64,000 nucleotides of DNA. It comes from Periconia sp. R9002. Taxonomy: Eukaryota > Ascomycota > Dothideomycetes > Pleosporales > Periconiaceae. The stretch is from positions 186,001 through 250,000 of the forward strand of contig JAMAHW010000015.1 of NCBI GenBank assembly GCA_023627715.1, in the 5' to 3' direction. Of this stretch, positions 34,301 to 45,227 are shown in pieces. Positions within the stretch are counted from its first letter, which is position 1. Each line of letters begins with the position of its first letter. Position numbers and translations under genes: made by a program. The notes under the pieces are model-generated. The model saw nothing but the letters and a program-made list of their open reading frames with translations. It searched no databases and was not told the DNA's origin.

Positions 34301-35678
34301 ACTGCTTATTTTTCTTAAGCTTAAACACCCCGTGATGAATTTTATATAACTTTGTAGTAAACACACTAAGACTACGACTGCCACAGCCATATGCTTTAGA
34401 TTAAAGAATTATTCGGTATTTTTGTCTTACGCATCTACTCGAATCCAATATTTCTTTGCAATACCTACTCTCGCCACTAATAATTGCAGAACAATGGCGA
34501 GAACTTAGAACCCACATACCAATTGAGACGGCGGCATTGACCTTTACTATTGTAAATGAAGCATGAATACAATTATAGAAAGAAACAAGTAACTATTTTA
34601 TTCACTTCTTTGTTTGGGCAGGGATAGCCAGTGTAGTACTTCGGTGCTATTTATTTATCCACATCCACAAAAACAGACGGCGGCAATATAGTCTCGGCTG
34701 AATGGAGATTTGAAGACGGACGCTATTATGATGGGTATGGTTAGAAAATTAGAAAAAACAGCACTACAGTCAGTGGAACCAAAGATCTCTACTGTCCTAT
34801 TCTAGCGCTATTAATAATCTCAAACCTCTTCTGTTCCTGAGCATCGGTGCAATTGAAAAGGATTTCTAAACGAAAAATAGCGAGAGGTAAAGGAATATCA
34901 AAAACAGATTTTCCAATGCCTTCTATATCGAAAATTCCCAAGTCCTACGACATTTGCTCAGTCATCACGATCTTCAACAAATATGGATCGCAAAGGTCAC
35001 AATATGTGTTGCCCTTATCAGCTTATACAAACTTTAAATTTTCTAGTAAAGCGCCAGGCATTTCAAAGATAATGCCTACTAAAGGAAATAAGTTAGATTG
35101 CAACGTGCCTAAAAGCTGTCGCCCCCCTTTTGGGAAGTTCGAGGTTTCATCATGAAGACATTATGCGTGCAGAACCTGATCTAGTTACAGAAAAACACGG
35201 AAGTTCGTGTTTCTCTAGCTTTCTGTATCCTATGTAGAAAAGAACGAAGATAAATATATGCAATATCTTCTGACTCTGCAGTGCATGAAGAGCTACCGTT
35301 GAGTTACAAGACTTAAGACTCTAAATAATACTTATCAGAAAAGATACATTTGAGAATTTTATAGTTACATCTTCTCTGTTCTATCAAACCTGAAATCCGT
35401 TATGGTATAATCGATCACCACGGCTTTAGATCCGCTCGCAAGAGCAAGGGTACGACAAAAGAACAGAGTTAGAGTTTACAAAACCTACGTGGTCATATTT
35501 CAATAACGTTTTGCTCTGTTAAGTTAGGCATAATCGCCGGTCTTACGAGAGAATATGTGAAGGCATTTTGGCAGGGCCGCAACACGATGAATAAATCCAA
35601 ATCCATCCTCGTAACAACTATTGAGGGGTAAACAAACTTGATTGAGTTACATTTTCTACCTGCTAGATTCCAGGCCCA
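28322..35678. other. Gene-poor region, about 7.4 kb, with an AT-rich part
   Basis: No gene is supported. From about 33.8 to 35.65 kb the sequence is visibly AT-rich, has few long frames, and contains a TACAGTCAGTGG motif (near 34767) like the ends of some fungal Tc1/mariner-type elements. I found no matching inverted end, so I do not call an element. A hairpin-forming inverted repeat lies at 35188-35227. The ORFs at 28750, 31086, 31570 and 34847 have no recognisable pattern. Confidence 0.45.
35188..35227. repeat. Imperfect inverted repeat in the AT-rich stretch
   Basis: Outer arms ACAGAAA and TTTCTGT and inner arms AACACG and CGTGTT are nested in a 40-base span. This could fold into an interrupted hairpin. 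It may be a decayed end of a small mobile element. Confidence 0.5.
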
Positions 35679-36473
35679 CTAAATGTACTTGCGAGTAGTT
35701 TCGATAACATGATGCGCAAACTCTTCTGGATGTGAGAGATAAGGTAGGTGTTTACCAGGTATGGTACCAACCGTGGCTCCAACCTTGGTCGCTGTTACGA
35801 TGTTGTCCAAAAACGCCGCCGTCGGCGTAGATGCACCCACAGTCCAGTCTAAAGGACGCTGTTTCAATGCCTCCAAATTGCCTACTGGCGTCGATGGTGG
35901 TATGGTCATGGGGTAACCCCTCGCCCAAGTCAAATAGTTCTTACGCAGCCTGGTCTGAGCCTCTTCACCCATCGCATCCCACGAGCCCGGGTTCTCCGAT
36001 ATGTTGCTTTTGAGGAAGCCACCAACAAACTCAACAATGAATCCATCCTCTGCCGTGGCCAGACGAGAGAGTTGCTCCATGAGCTTGGTAGGTGCCTCGT
36101 GAACCATAGCGTTGCGTACTCTATCTGGGCAGTCAACGACTAGGGCGAGCACAGTTGAAGCACCGGAGCTGCAGCCAAAAAAGCTCGCGTAGTCAATTTT
36201 CAGCTCATCGAGTAGATTGCAAACGTAACGAGCCAGCTTCTGGGCGGTAACTTCTTGGTATGTTTCTGGCGGCGCCTTAGCGGACCGCGACATGCCAGGC
36301 ATGTCGAACGTGGTGACTCTAAAGCCTTCGGCGACTATAAGAGACATTGGCTTGTCGAACATATGACATTCTCCCACTCCGTCTGGAATAAGCACAATAT
36401 CAGGACCTGATCCTTCCTGCTCATAGTGCCAAGTGATGCCATCGCTCGTGGTGATGGTTGCTTTTGTACGCAT
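35679..36473 (-). CDS. Zearalenone-lactonase (ZHD101) family alpha/beta hydrolase
   Basis: Single exon, 264 residues from the ATG at 36473, the same length as ZHD101 of Clonostachys rosea, which opens the macrolactone ring of the mycotoxin zearalenone and so detoxifies it. An upstream codon in the longer frame is not needed. The similarity is high across the length: FRVTTFDMPGMSRSAKAPPE, EVTAQKLA, GCSSGAS, WARGYP, LDWTVGA and DNIVTATK. The catalytic triad known for ZHD101 falls at identical numbers: Ser102 (GCSSG), Glu126 (VHEAP) and His242 (GKHLPY). Trp183, described as contacting substrate, is also kept. Residue 153, Val in ZHD101 and known to affect activity, is Phe here. The actual substrate could be another resorcylic lactone. 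It has no signal peptide and is therefore likely cytosolic. Confidence 0.92.
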   Translation of the reverse strand: MRTKATITTSDGITWHYEQEGSGPDIVLIPDGVGECHMFDKPMSLIVAEGFRVTTFDMPGMSRSAKAPPETYQEVTAQKLARYVCNLLDELKIDYASFFGCSSGASTVLALVVDCPDRVRNAMVHEAPTKLMEQLSRLATAEDGFIVEFVGGFLKSNISENPGSWDAMGEEAQTRLRKNYLTWARGYPMTIPPSTPVGNLEALKQRPLDWTVGASTPTAAFLDNIVTATKVGATVGTIPGKHLPYLSHPEEFAHHVIETTRKYI

Positions 36474-37517
36474 GATGGTAGATATAGCTGAACCAATGCA
36501 CGGATAAGACAAGAAGAATGAGAAAGTGTTGATTCTAACAGGAAATAATGGATTCTGGTGCTGGGCGGCGGAAGATGGATATCAATGTTAAGAATCTCTG
36601 AGTGTAGTGGGGGTATTTATGTTTATCTGGCCATGACCCCGCTCTCTTGGGTTTGATTAATCAGGAATCAGGAAGAATATCACACGGGATACCTATTTCG
36701 GCTCACTAATACTACTTTCGTCATGGATGATCTGTTCAACATCCAGGTAATAGAACATTGGAGAAGCTTTCGACTCCACTTCTATGCAAAAGCCCTATAG
36801 CGACTTCGAGACTTAGAGAAATCTGTGCATTATGGACAAGCATCAGAGCCGAGTTAGGCATCAAGACAGTAGTATTTCATCACAAAGTAATGAGATTACG
36901 CGCGGTATTGACACCAAACAGAGTCACAGAATTGTCCTGGCTAGGCACGTGAAAAAGAAGAAAAGGTTAGTGAGAAGTCGAGACTTGCATGATATGACAA
37001 AAAGAGACAGGCAGTTGCGCCGATCAACGTGGGGTGGCCGCGGAAAGATGAATCAAAGTCACTATTCCAAGAAGATATGTCCATGGAGTTTCCGCGGCTT
37101 AAGAGATGATGGCGTGTGGCACTATTACAAGGGTAAAACAGGGCGGCAGTCACAATACTGGTTGTAAAGACTTTCGAAGACTGAATTTGAAGCCTCACAT
37201 CGGTCAAAACAATGGATCGAAAGCCTTGGGTCCGCTCAAATCGGGGATGAAGGCGTATCTAGTACTCGCTGGAGCCAATTTAACAGATTGTGTTAATTTT
37301 TCAACAATTTGTAGAAAAAGAGGGACCATGAACTCAAACACGGGAGTTCAGAGGGGAAGAACATAAAACTACAAGCCAGTTCAAAAACACCCCCATCCAA
37401 GCCTTAGCCTATCTTCTTCCTTCCACGATCGATTCCAGCAAAAGAATGTTATTATCGCGTGGTAATGCGTTTGCCTGTGGTATCAACATGGTACAGAAAT
37501 TTACAGTAACGTCCTGG
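36474..37517. other. Intergenic region, lactonase to LPMO-like gene
   Basis: About 1.04 kb. It contains the promoter of the lactonase gene (reading leftward) and the 3' side of the LPMO-like gene. Short frames at 36758-37167 lack any family pattern. Confidence 0.45.
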
Positions 37518-38399
37518 CTAAGGACTTCTGAGGCCGTGTACATTGCGTACAGTCTTTCCACTGTTGGCGGGAACGAGCTTCGCAATCTGAGGACCAGGCA
37601 TGGTGTACGAAGAAGATTTGCCAGAGTAAATGTTATATGCAACGCTCTTGTCGGTCTTCTTGATGTAACCCGGAATGCTGACAGTGGATTCTGGAACGAG
37701 ATTTCCGGAACCGGAGACCTTGATTTGCATGCACGAGGTGAAGAATTGCGGGCGGCCTGCACGTATCAAGAAGATCATATCATTAGTTTCATTACGATCG
37801 GTTCCGTGCCGTTCAGTACCATTTCAAATAGAAAGGAAAGATTAGGGTAGGTAAAAGAGAGAAGATTGAAACATACCTTCAAGGGCATTATGTAGCGCTA
37901 ACAATTCTGGTCTGGCAAGGTACTCTCCACTCTGCAACCCATCGGGCAATTTCACGTTCAACCGCCCATCCGGCGTCAATTTAGTCGTACACCACTGCCC
38001 CTTCTCATCAACGCCATCCTCAAAGATCTTGAACCACCCCTCTCCACTCGCCTTCGCTGTCAGTGCGTTGTCAACCTTCTTCAGGTAAACCGCGCAAGGA
38101 CCCTTGTGGCCAGGTTCGAGGCGCGGCTTCGATTTGTCCCAAAGGCTAGCCTTGAATTCGAAGGTGAGGTTTGCGCCTGCGGGGACGTCGAGGAGATCGG
38201 GGACACCGGCGTCGCCGTTGACATTGCAGGCGAGGGATGGAGAGCTAAGATCCTCAAGGGGGTCGTTGCTGGGCGTAGAGGTTTTGTAGCGTACGCCAAT
38301 TGTTTGGCCTGCGTCTTTACCATTGATATAAAGATTGCTAAAGATTGTGTGGGCAGAGATGAAGGGCAGGAGGGGGAGAGCTAGGGGAAGCAGTTTCAT
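37518..38399 (-). CDS. AA9 (GH61) lytic polysaccharide monooxygenase-like protein with a Tyr-to-Phe change (complement join 37518..37756, 37877..38399)
   Basis: Predicted 253 residues in two exons around a 120-nt GT-AG intron. A signal peptide (MKLLPLALPLLPFISA) leaves His as the mature first residue (HTIFSNLYING), as the copper brace requires. The second brace His is in GHKGP (His98, mature 82). The second-sphere His of ELLALH (170) and Gln178 are present. The axial Tyr of the AA9 QFY motif is Phe here (QFF, residue 180), and the usual RHE before ALH reads RPE. AA9 enzymes cleave cellulose or related glucans by oxidation outside the cell. There is no cellulose-binding module. The changed axial residue suggests altered or reduced activity. 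Confidence 0.87.
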
Positions 38400-39627
38400 G
38401 GCTGCGGTATCGAAGTCTTAAGAGGTGATGGGGAAGTTGTTGAAATGTTTGACGTTAAGTAAGACGATGAAAATAGACGCGCAGCGACTTTCCTCGGGCA
38501 GGTAAAAGAGTGACTGGAAGAAAGCAATGTGAAAACGAGCGAAGAATGTAATTTCGAAAAAGAAGTGTAATTGGGTTGGCGCGAGTCGAGTCAAGTGCCT
38601 TTCAATAAATGGTATATGCATGTGCGCACATGCTATGCTGATTTTACCTATTCACGACCAGAAGCGTCCAATCAACAACGTACGGACTTTGTGTTGTAAC
38701 TCTTGTCTGTCGATTAAGATTCATCTTGTCTATCTGCGCCGCTTTCAACAATTTTTGGCGAGCCGCTTAAATTATGTTTGTATTTACGGAGCATAGGATG
38801 CTGCACGTGTAGACAATACTCGATCACACTCTCTGATCATACTTTCAAATCCCTCTACCCCAGCATTTGTCAGAAGAACAGACTTCTGTTACCTACTCGG
38901 ACTTGGCAATAGGAGGAAAACGGAATGAAAGAAGAATTGTTGCACTGGAATTTACCCAACCAATCTTCTTTCTCTTTCCAATGTCCGTGTCTGGACCAAC
39001 CTGTTTCACACTAATCCCATTTATGTATTAAACTTGGGGTATTGTCCACGCTCACGATCCTAATTACTTTGACATTGATGTCGATCTTCTCTAACAGCCC
39101 TGAGACTGGCTCTAAGAGTAAGCCTTTTGAATAAAATAAAGAATCTGCGCATAGACGCCAATAGCATAGACGCCAATATGACGCAGTATCCACCATGCAG
39201 CACTGTTTATCCGCTTTGGATAATCATCACCCGCTCCACCTTTCCTCGAATGCACTTTAAGCGCGCCAAGGCACGTTGGGCTTGGAATAACTAGGCCTGA
39301 CCCAATGTGGAAATACACATTCGTCAGGATGAAAGCCCATGATTCGAGATACGGACATTGGCTAAGTTCGAGACCATTTGGTTATAGATAGGGTTAAAAA
39401 GCAATATAGTTCCTTCTGTAAATTGCAAGATTCCCAGGTCTTAATTAATATTCATAGGTCCAGGGCTGTTTTATTGAGGTTTTCTCTATTAGTTACCTTG
39501 GCTTCGTATTGAATGTCTTATAAACACCCCGCAGGTCGGCGATTGATACCCAAACAAACTCCAATATCAGTTTTTTTTAAATCAATTATTGCATGCCATT
39601 CTGCAGAGGATTAAGATCAAATTATAG
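38400..39627. other. Intergenic region, LPMO-like gene to membrane protein
   Basis: About 1.23 kb with no supported gene. It includes the upstream region of the LPMO-like gene. A two-unit tandem repeat of 15 bases (CATAGACGCCAATAG-type) lies at about 39150-39179. Confidence 0.45.
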
Positions 39628-40716
39628 CTATGAGTACCTTGCATCCGTTAATGGTGTGAGCTCAAATGCAGGATGGGATGGTACTATATCCACGCTTTTC
39701 GACTCCTCGAGCGTTTTACGATATATCTCCATGTCTATCCTGACTTTGGCAAGCTCTGCTAACAGCATTACTTGGCAAATGACTGCACTTGCAGCATATC
39801 TTAGGACAATAGGTAGAGCATCAAAAGCCGACACAAAAATGAGGGAGGAGTATATGAAAATACCGAATACCATGTGTATAAGGCTTCCCAATGATGCAAC
39901 CCAGTTCAAGACCTCGCCGACCGTGCTATCTTCCCCGTCCACCAACTGCTTCCACGAGTCATCTTGATTCTCTGTTAAGAGTATGTCTTTCTGCATGCGT
40001 AGTCGCATGGATATGATGCCCAAACCATGTACAAGCCCACTCGCCAAGCTCCAGACAAGAGGCAGGAACATGGCGCTGCACGCCCACGTGGAAGTCGACC
40101 TTAGATCCAAATAAATGCTCGCGTGAACGGTATTCGCGAGCATTCCCAAAGCTGTGACATACTCAACCCCACGTATGGACATCCTGACGCGTTTGGGTTG
40201 TCTATCCCACCAGGTATGCCAATCTCTCGCAACCCGCGAGGACACGCCAGACGAGACTTCTCGCGAAGCTTGAAGCCCTGTAAACAACTGCAGCGGATTT
40301 ACCGCGGGACTCGCTACGGCCAGCAAGGCAGCTAGCCACGGACTGCGTGCCGACAGTATTGCCACTTCAGGCACGCTTGGCCCCATCAACCCTAGAATCC
40401 CGGGTGTCAGGCCCAACAAGATACCGGCAGCTGCCATATTCATTTTGACGCTTTCATATGCGTCGTCGAGCATGCAGTTGACAACGCACGAACACGGGGA
40501 GACGCCTCCGCATACCGCTTCGTGAGATTCCCCGGTGCGGTTGTAGTCGTCATTGAAGTAGTTTGTGAGTTCTGCGGCGCAGGTTCCGTTGGCAATAAGT
40601 TTGGGGAAATGGTTCCCCCAATTGGGAAACCAGTAACGGAACTTTTGCGGTCTCCAATAGCATGTTGCAAGGTTGATGAAAAGAAAGAGTGCCAACAGGC
40701 TTTTGCGCGTTGCCAT
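39628..40716 (-). CDS. Multi-pass membrane protein with a Cys-rich N-terminal ectodomain, function unknown
   Basis: Single exon, 362 residues from the ATG at 40716 (MATRKSLLALFLFINLATCY), which gives a good signal peptide. The frame is open further upstream but without an ATG. A Cys-rich segment follows (NGTCAAELTNYFNDDYN; CGGVSPCSCVVNC) with a likely N-glycosylation site, then several hydrophobic segments: around AAGILLGLTPGILGLMG, SPWLAALLAVASP, VTALGMLANTVHASIYL, ACSAMFLPLVWSLASGL, and VASLGSLIHMVFGIFIYSSL. The C-terminus is polar. This matches a common but uncharacterised type of fungal membrane protein in which SVPEVAILSARSPWLA is a recurrent landmark. I cannot assign a function. Confidence 0.83.
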   Translation of the reverse strand: MATRKSLLALFLFINLATCYWRPQKFRYWFPNWGNHFPKLIANGTCAAELTNYFNDDYNRTGESHEAVCGGVSPCSCVVNCMLDDAYESVKMNMAAAGILLGLTPGILGLMGPSVPEVAILSARSPWLAALLAVASPAVNPLQLFTGLQASREVSSGVSSRVARDWHTWWDRQPKRVRMSIRGVEYVTALGMLANTVHASIYLDLRSTSTWACSAMFLPLVWSLASGLVHGLGIISMRLRMQKDILLTENQDDSWKQLVDGEDSTVGEVLNWVASLGSLIHMVFGIFIYSSLIFVSAFDALPIVLRYAASAVICQVMLLAELAKVRIDMEIYRKTLEESKSVDIVPSHPAFELTPLTDARYS

Positions 40717-41150
40717 CTGGGTGATTGAGATGAGGTGAGGGATAGCGTTAAAAGAATAAACTGGTTGGAGAGGCAACTTATCAATGGAAACAATAGGTAG
40801 GTAAGGCTGAAACGCCAAGTACAATTGGACATCTTTAAAGGTAGAAGATAAACTGGAAAGAGCTTGAGTGATTAATTCCTCCAATAATTAAGCGCCCTCG
40901 CCTACTTGCATGGTATGAATTTGCTATAGATCGTAAAAAGAGACCTAATCGGGTAAGCCTTAAATCAGGTATCCCTGTTTCCTATTTTTCTTTGTTCCCA
41001 TGATATATGAATAGATGCTCATTGTGTGTCCAACGATCTACCTTGTGTAGATGACCACAGCCAGGACGTTGCTATGTCTTCTTATTAGTATTAATAGCGA
41101 TATAATATTCTTTTCAACAAATAACTTCAACACTTTTGATTCTTCTAACC
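40717..41150. other. Intergenic region, membrane protein to dipeptidase
   Basis: The 434 bases are AT-rich. They hold the promoter of the leftward membrane-protein gene and the 3' side of the dipeptidase gene. Nothing else was seen. Confidence 0.45.
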
Positions 41151-42214
41151 CTACTGACCGAAGATCTTGTCAAGGTATCTAAGCCAATTCTCTCCTGTGA
41201 AGTGTCAGTTCTGGCGTCAAAAACGTTCCGTATACTGAACCACAAACACTCACCCAGAACCTTCTTCATCCTCTCTTCGCTCCACCCTCTTCTCGCCATC
41301 GCCACGGCAAGCTCTTCCCTGTCCGCCAACTTTCCCAGGGGCTTGACGACCTTCTGGCTTCCCCACGGCGTCAACTGACGTGCATACCCTTTATCCTTGT
41401 TACACCACGCCATGAAATCGCTCGGTCGTCCGTGACCCTCACTGCTGTCACTGCCTATCCCCACCAAATCTTCTCCGATCAAGCCAATAACGTACTCGAG
41501 CGCTTCCACGTAGTCGTCGATGGTACTGTCGTTGCCTTTCATCATATGCGGACCGAATTGACTGAGCCCTACAAACCCACCTTTTGACCCGAGCAAAGTG
41601 ATGAGCTCGTCGCTCTTATTCCGCGTATGCTCCTTCATGCCGCCCGGTAGCACGTGCGAGAAGCAGGGCGGCTTCCCCTCTGGCGCGAATTCAATAACAT
41701 CCTTTGTCGTTTTTGGCCCAACGTGAGAGAGGTCACAAACGATGCCCAATTTCGCCATCTCGCTCACGACTTCCCGCCCAAACCCCGTCAGCCCGCTATC
41801 GTTGATCTCCGTATACCCGGCGCCCGAGTAGTTCTGCGTATTGTATGTCAACTGCATCTTGCGGACTCCGAGGTCGCGAAACACGCGGAGGTAGTCGAGT
41901 TGGTCTTCAATGCCCGCTGTGTTTTGCCAGCTGAGCAGTACAGCCGTTTTCCCAAGCTCTTTTGCTTTCCGGATGTCATCCACCGTGTGCGCTTGCATGA
42001 TGAGGTCGGAATGTTCTTCGAACCATTTCTTCCATTGTACCACGTTTGCGATGGAGGCGCGAAAGCCTTCCCATAGACCGCAGGTACAGCTTACTCCGTC
42101 GATTCCCCCCGCGCGCCAGGCTTCGAAGATCTCGCGGGAGAAGTTGCAGATGTTGAGGCCGTCGAAATGTAGGGTTTTTGCGTAGAGCGCCCGGGCTTCT
42201 GTTTCGCTGACCAT
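41151..42214 (-). CDS. Membrane dipeptidase-like metallopeptidase, family M19 (complement join 41151..41194, 41254..42214)
   Basis: Predicted 334 residues. A 59-nt intron near the 3' end (GTGAGT...CACAG) restores the family C-terminus VLGENWLRYLDKIFGQ; the unspliced frame would lose it. The M19 (renal dipeptidase-like) pattern is clear: LHFDGLNICNFSREIFEAWR at the N-terminus, LTYNTQNYSGAGY, CDLSHVG, PCFSHV and LVGIGSDSSEGHGRP. These hold the His and Asp residues that bind the zinc pair. The known role of the family is hydrolysis of dipeptides, some including D-amino acids or related amide substrates. There is no signal peptide from the start at 42214 (MVSETEARAL), so it is probably cytosolic. 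The substrate is not predictable. Confidence 0.9.
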
Positions 42215-42803
42215 GATGGGGTATAATGATTCGTCACGTCTTGTCAAAAAATGCTGCAAGTAGATTCTCAAGTCACTTGCTGTGTCGTTTTAGGATCCTG
42301 GCGATATCGGAATTTACACACATTGTAGTATCTCAAGGTAGATTCCTATTGAGCACGCCATTGCGACTAAGTAGAGCAGGATCCACAACTCGGCCTTGGT
42401 TGCCTCATTGAGATAAGTAAGATGATCCTACAAAAAGTGGATATCCCTGTATGATAGATATCACCCCACCTTTGAGCTTAGGATGAGTTTGTTGTTTAGT
42501 TGCAAGGAGTATTCGCATACGAGATTGTGTCGGATTCGCGAGCTTTTTGCGCGCTCCTGATATATGACGCTGCTCTATTGTTCACATTAGACGTCGCATG
42601 TTGCGCATACATTCAGGATCTGATGATAGCAAAGACAACTACCCTGATTAGTTTCGAAAAGGCATAATAGGCCTTCTTTATTAGCTCAATAAACATATAC
42701 CTTACTCTAATCAATATATATGTACTCGCAGATAACACCGACTGCCTCTCTCTCCCTCACTAACATATCCTAGCAACATTGGATATCTTCCCACCACAAA
42801 CAT
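42215..42803. other. Intergenic region, dipeptidase to monooxygenase
   Basis: About 590 bases of AT-rich DNA with the dipeptidase promoter on the left and the monooxygenase 3' side on the right. No gene is supported. Confidence 0.45.
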
Positions 42804-44463
42804 TCAGTGCTTTCCCCCTTCCTGAAACTCAAACCCCAAATCCTCAAGGCGCCGCACCCGCGACCTTCCCTCCCCCAACCCCAACGCCCTCCTCTTGATC
42901 TCAGGAAACATCTCCCTAGTCCACGCCTCCTTTCCCCCCCAAAAAGGCGGCTCTTTCCCTCTCCCCATCCCTTCTACTTCCGCGCTTTTACTCAACTTAT
43001 ATAGCATATTAATATAATCGACATCCTGCGGGCAGCCGAGACTATGAAACTCGCTCTCGCCGGTTTTCTCTACTCTATCCGCCTCCCACGCTTCCATCTC
43101 CCGTCTCGACGGTAACGCTAAACGTCCCGAAAATATACGCGCGACATACGCAGCTTGCGCCTCGGCGATGGGGAACGGCACGATGCGTTGGGGGAGAGTT
43201 AGGAAGGTGAGTGTCGGAGAGGGGTGGTAGAAGATATGTTGGTAGACGTTTGTTGTGCGGGAACCAGAGGGAGTGGTGATGTGAGGTGTGAGGGAGTTGA
43301 GGAAGGGGTAGGAGTAGAGGTAGCCGGTGCAGAAGATGATGCTGTCAATGTTGCTTGAGGTGGTGTTGTCGGTGAAGTGCAGGGTGCGGGTGGCTGGGTC
43401 GAGGGAGGTGATTTCGGGAACATGGGTGAGGTTTGAAGGGGTGGAGGATGGGGATGGGGAAGGTGGTGGTGACTTTGAAGAAACAACGACATGCGATGCG
43501 ACGGTGCTGATCTGGCGGGAGATGTCAATGCTGGAGGCGGAGTTGCCTACTATGATGACTTTCTGTTTGGGAATTTGTTAGAATTTCCCTCGCATGTGGA
43601 CGCAACATATGTCCATGGAGTCTGAACAAAAGGCGCCGAAAACATCGAATGGGAAAAACAGCAGAAAAAGAGAACCCAGAAGCAAAAAAACACTAACCTT
43701 CCCCTCATACCCTCGCACATTCTTCCAATACTTCGAATGCGTAACCTCGCCGCCAAACTCCTCCCTCCACTCCCTCACCCCCGGGATATCAGGCACATAC
43801 GGATCCGAATAATGTCCCGTCGCAACCACCACAGCGTCAAAAACCTCCCTCCCATCTCCTCCATCTCCCCCCACTCGAAAATCCCTATAGCACACTTCCC
43901 ACTCCACATCCCCACTCCCCTCCCTCCGAATCCTTTCCACAGCACACACCTGCACATCTAACCTCAAAAACTCCACAACATCCTCAGCATACTCTTCCAA
44001 ATACTCCTTCACAACGCCAAAAGACGGAAATAACGAAGTTCCGTTTGGAAACGTCTTGTCCGAAAAGTTCATTAGCGTGTGTGGGATATTCGTTTCCAGG
44101 CCATCGTAGATGGGAGACGGGAAGATGTGTTCTACGTCCCCTTTTCCGTCGTTGAGAGGTCGATTCCAAGGCGATTCGACGGTGGGAGAAGGGGTTGTTC
44201 GTGGGATGGTGAAGTCGGATTGATGTGAGGCTGGGACCGGGGGCGTGTAGTTCCATACCCCGCCCACGCTTGCGCGCTGCTCGAAGACTGTGATGGTGGA
44301 GAAGGTGTGTTCGGCTTTGAGATATCTGGGTTTGGGGGTTAGGGGGAGGGAGGGGATAAGGTTGGTTTTGTGGGAGGAAGAGGTTGGTTTACTTTACAGC
44401 TGCTAAGCCTGCGGGACCTGCGCCGATGACTGCGACGCGTTTTATGTGCGTGAATGGTTCCAT
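42804..44463 (-). CDS. Flavin-containing monooxygenase (complement join 42804..43562, 43698..44325, 44393..44463)
   Basis: Predicted 485 residues in three exons. Introns of 67 and 135 nt have GT-AG ends and splicing keeps one frame. The FAD-binding GAGPAG is at residues 14-19, followed by VFEQRASVGGVWNY. The FMO signature region reads FGGEVTHSKYW, the NADPH-binding motif follows just after intron 2 (VIIVGNSASSIDIS), and FCTGY is the fungal form of the ATGY motif. ATGHYSDPYVPDIPG is also typical. The enzyme class adds one oxygen to N or S atoms or performs Baeyer-Villiger reactions with NADPH. The substrate is unknown. It is divergent from the permease gene at 45228, and close to the lactonase and dipeptidase genes, which makes a shared catabolic use possible but not shown. 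Confidence 0.9.
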
Positions 44464-45227
44464 GGGGGATTTCTTCTTCTTATTTTCTCCTGCTGGTTCT
44501 GCGGATGTTGCTGCAAAGAGCACTTGAGTGATGAAGCCAGCTAGGAACAATTGATCTTTCACAATGAGGTACTCGACGCGTTTGAGATACAAGGATTTCC
44601 TTGAGCACGCTGGATACGCACACGAGCTCTGTTTTCTGTGTCAGAATTTATATTTTTGATGGGCTAACTGTGTAATTGTATTGACCGGATTGAAATGCAC
44701 CTACCTATCCGCTCACGTATGAAAAACAACAATGACTTATTCCCATTAAATCTCCAATCCCTACCTCGACAGAAATAGAAGACCAAATTGAAAAAAATCA
44801 CCTCACCACTCTCCAGACATCCTCTCCACCTAAAAACGTGACCCGCGCCTCCATCCACGCTAAGCACGCATCAGGCAATTTTCCTCCGACAACCAAGCAA
44901 CAAACCATCCCATCCCACTCTTCAAACCAAAAAAATCGCAACTACGCGACCATCATCGCCCCCATCCCTTCCATCGATAGCCGCACGACTCACGACTCTT
45001 TAAAATGGGTCCATTTTACCCCTCCCCGTTAGGACCGTTCCATCGCTCGATTGTGTACTCGTGGTGTGTATGGCGTGCTTGTAGAGCTTGTTCCAAAATA
45101 GCATCGCGACTTCATACTTGAAGAGTAGAGAGGTTGTTATGAAATAGAAGTATCCTTTCCTCGATACGAAACCGCGCGGAAAGTGAATTTTGTTGAGAGA
45201 GTTATCAGCAGTGTTTTGCGTGTTAAC
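44464..45227. other. Divergent promoter region of monooxygenase and permease
   Basis: About 760 bases between start codons facing away from each other. The two genes could share regulatory sites. I saw no clear TATA box or named operator. Confidence 0.45.

Noticed and set aside
34740..34860. Possible Tc1/mariner-type end (TACAGTCAGTGG)
   Set aside because: I found no matching inverted end or target-site duplication, so no element is called; the motif is only mentioned.
43199..43528. Pro/Ser/His-rich ORF on the minus strand
   Set aside because: It is an alternative frame of monooxygenase exon 3; the true frame encodes SSIDISRQIS and FCTGY and continues to the stop at 42804.
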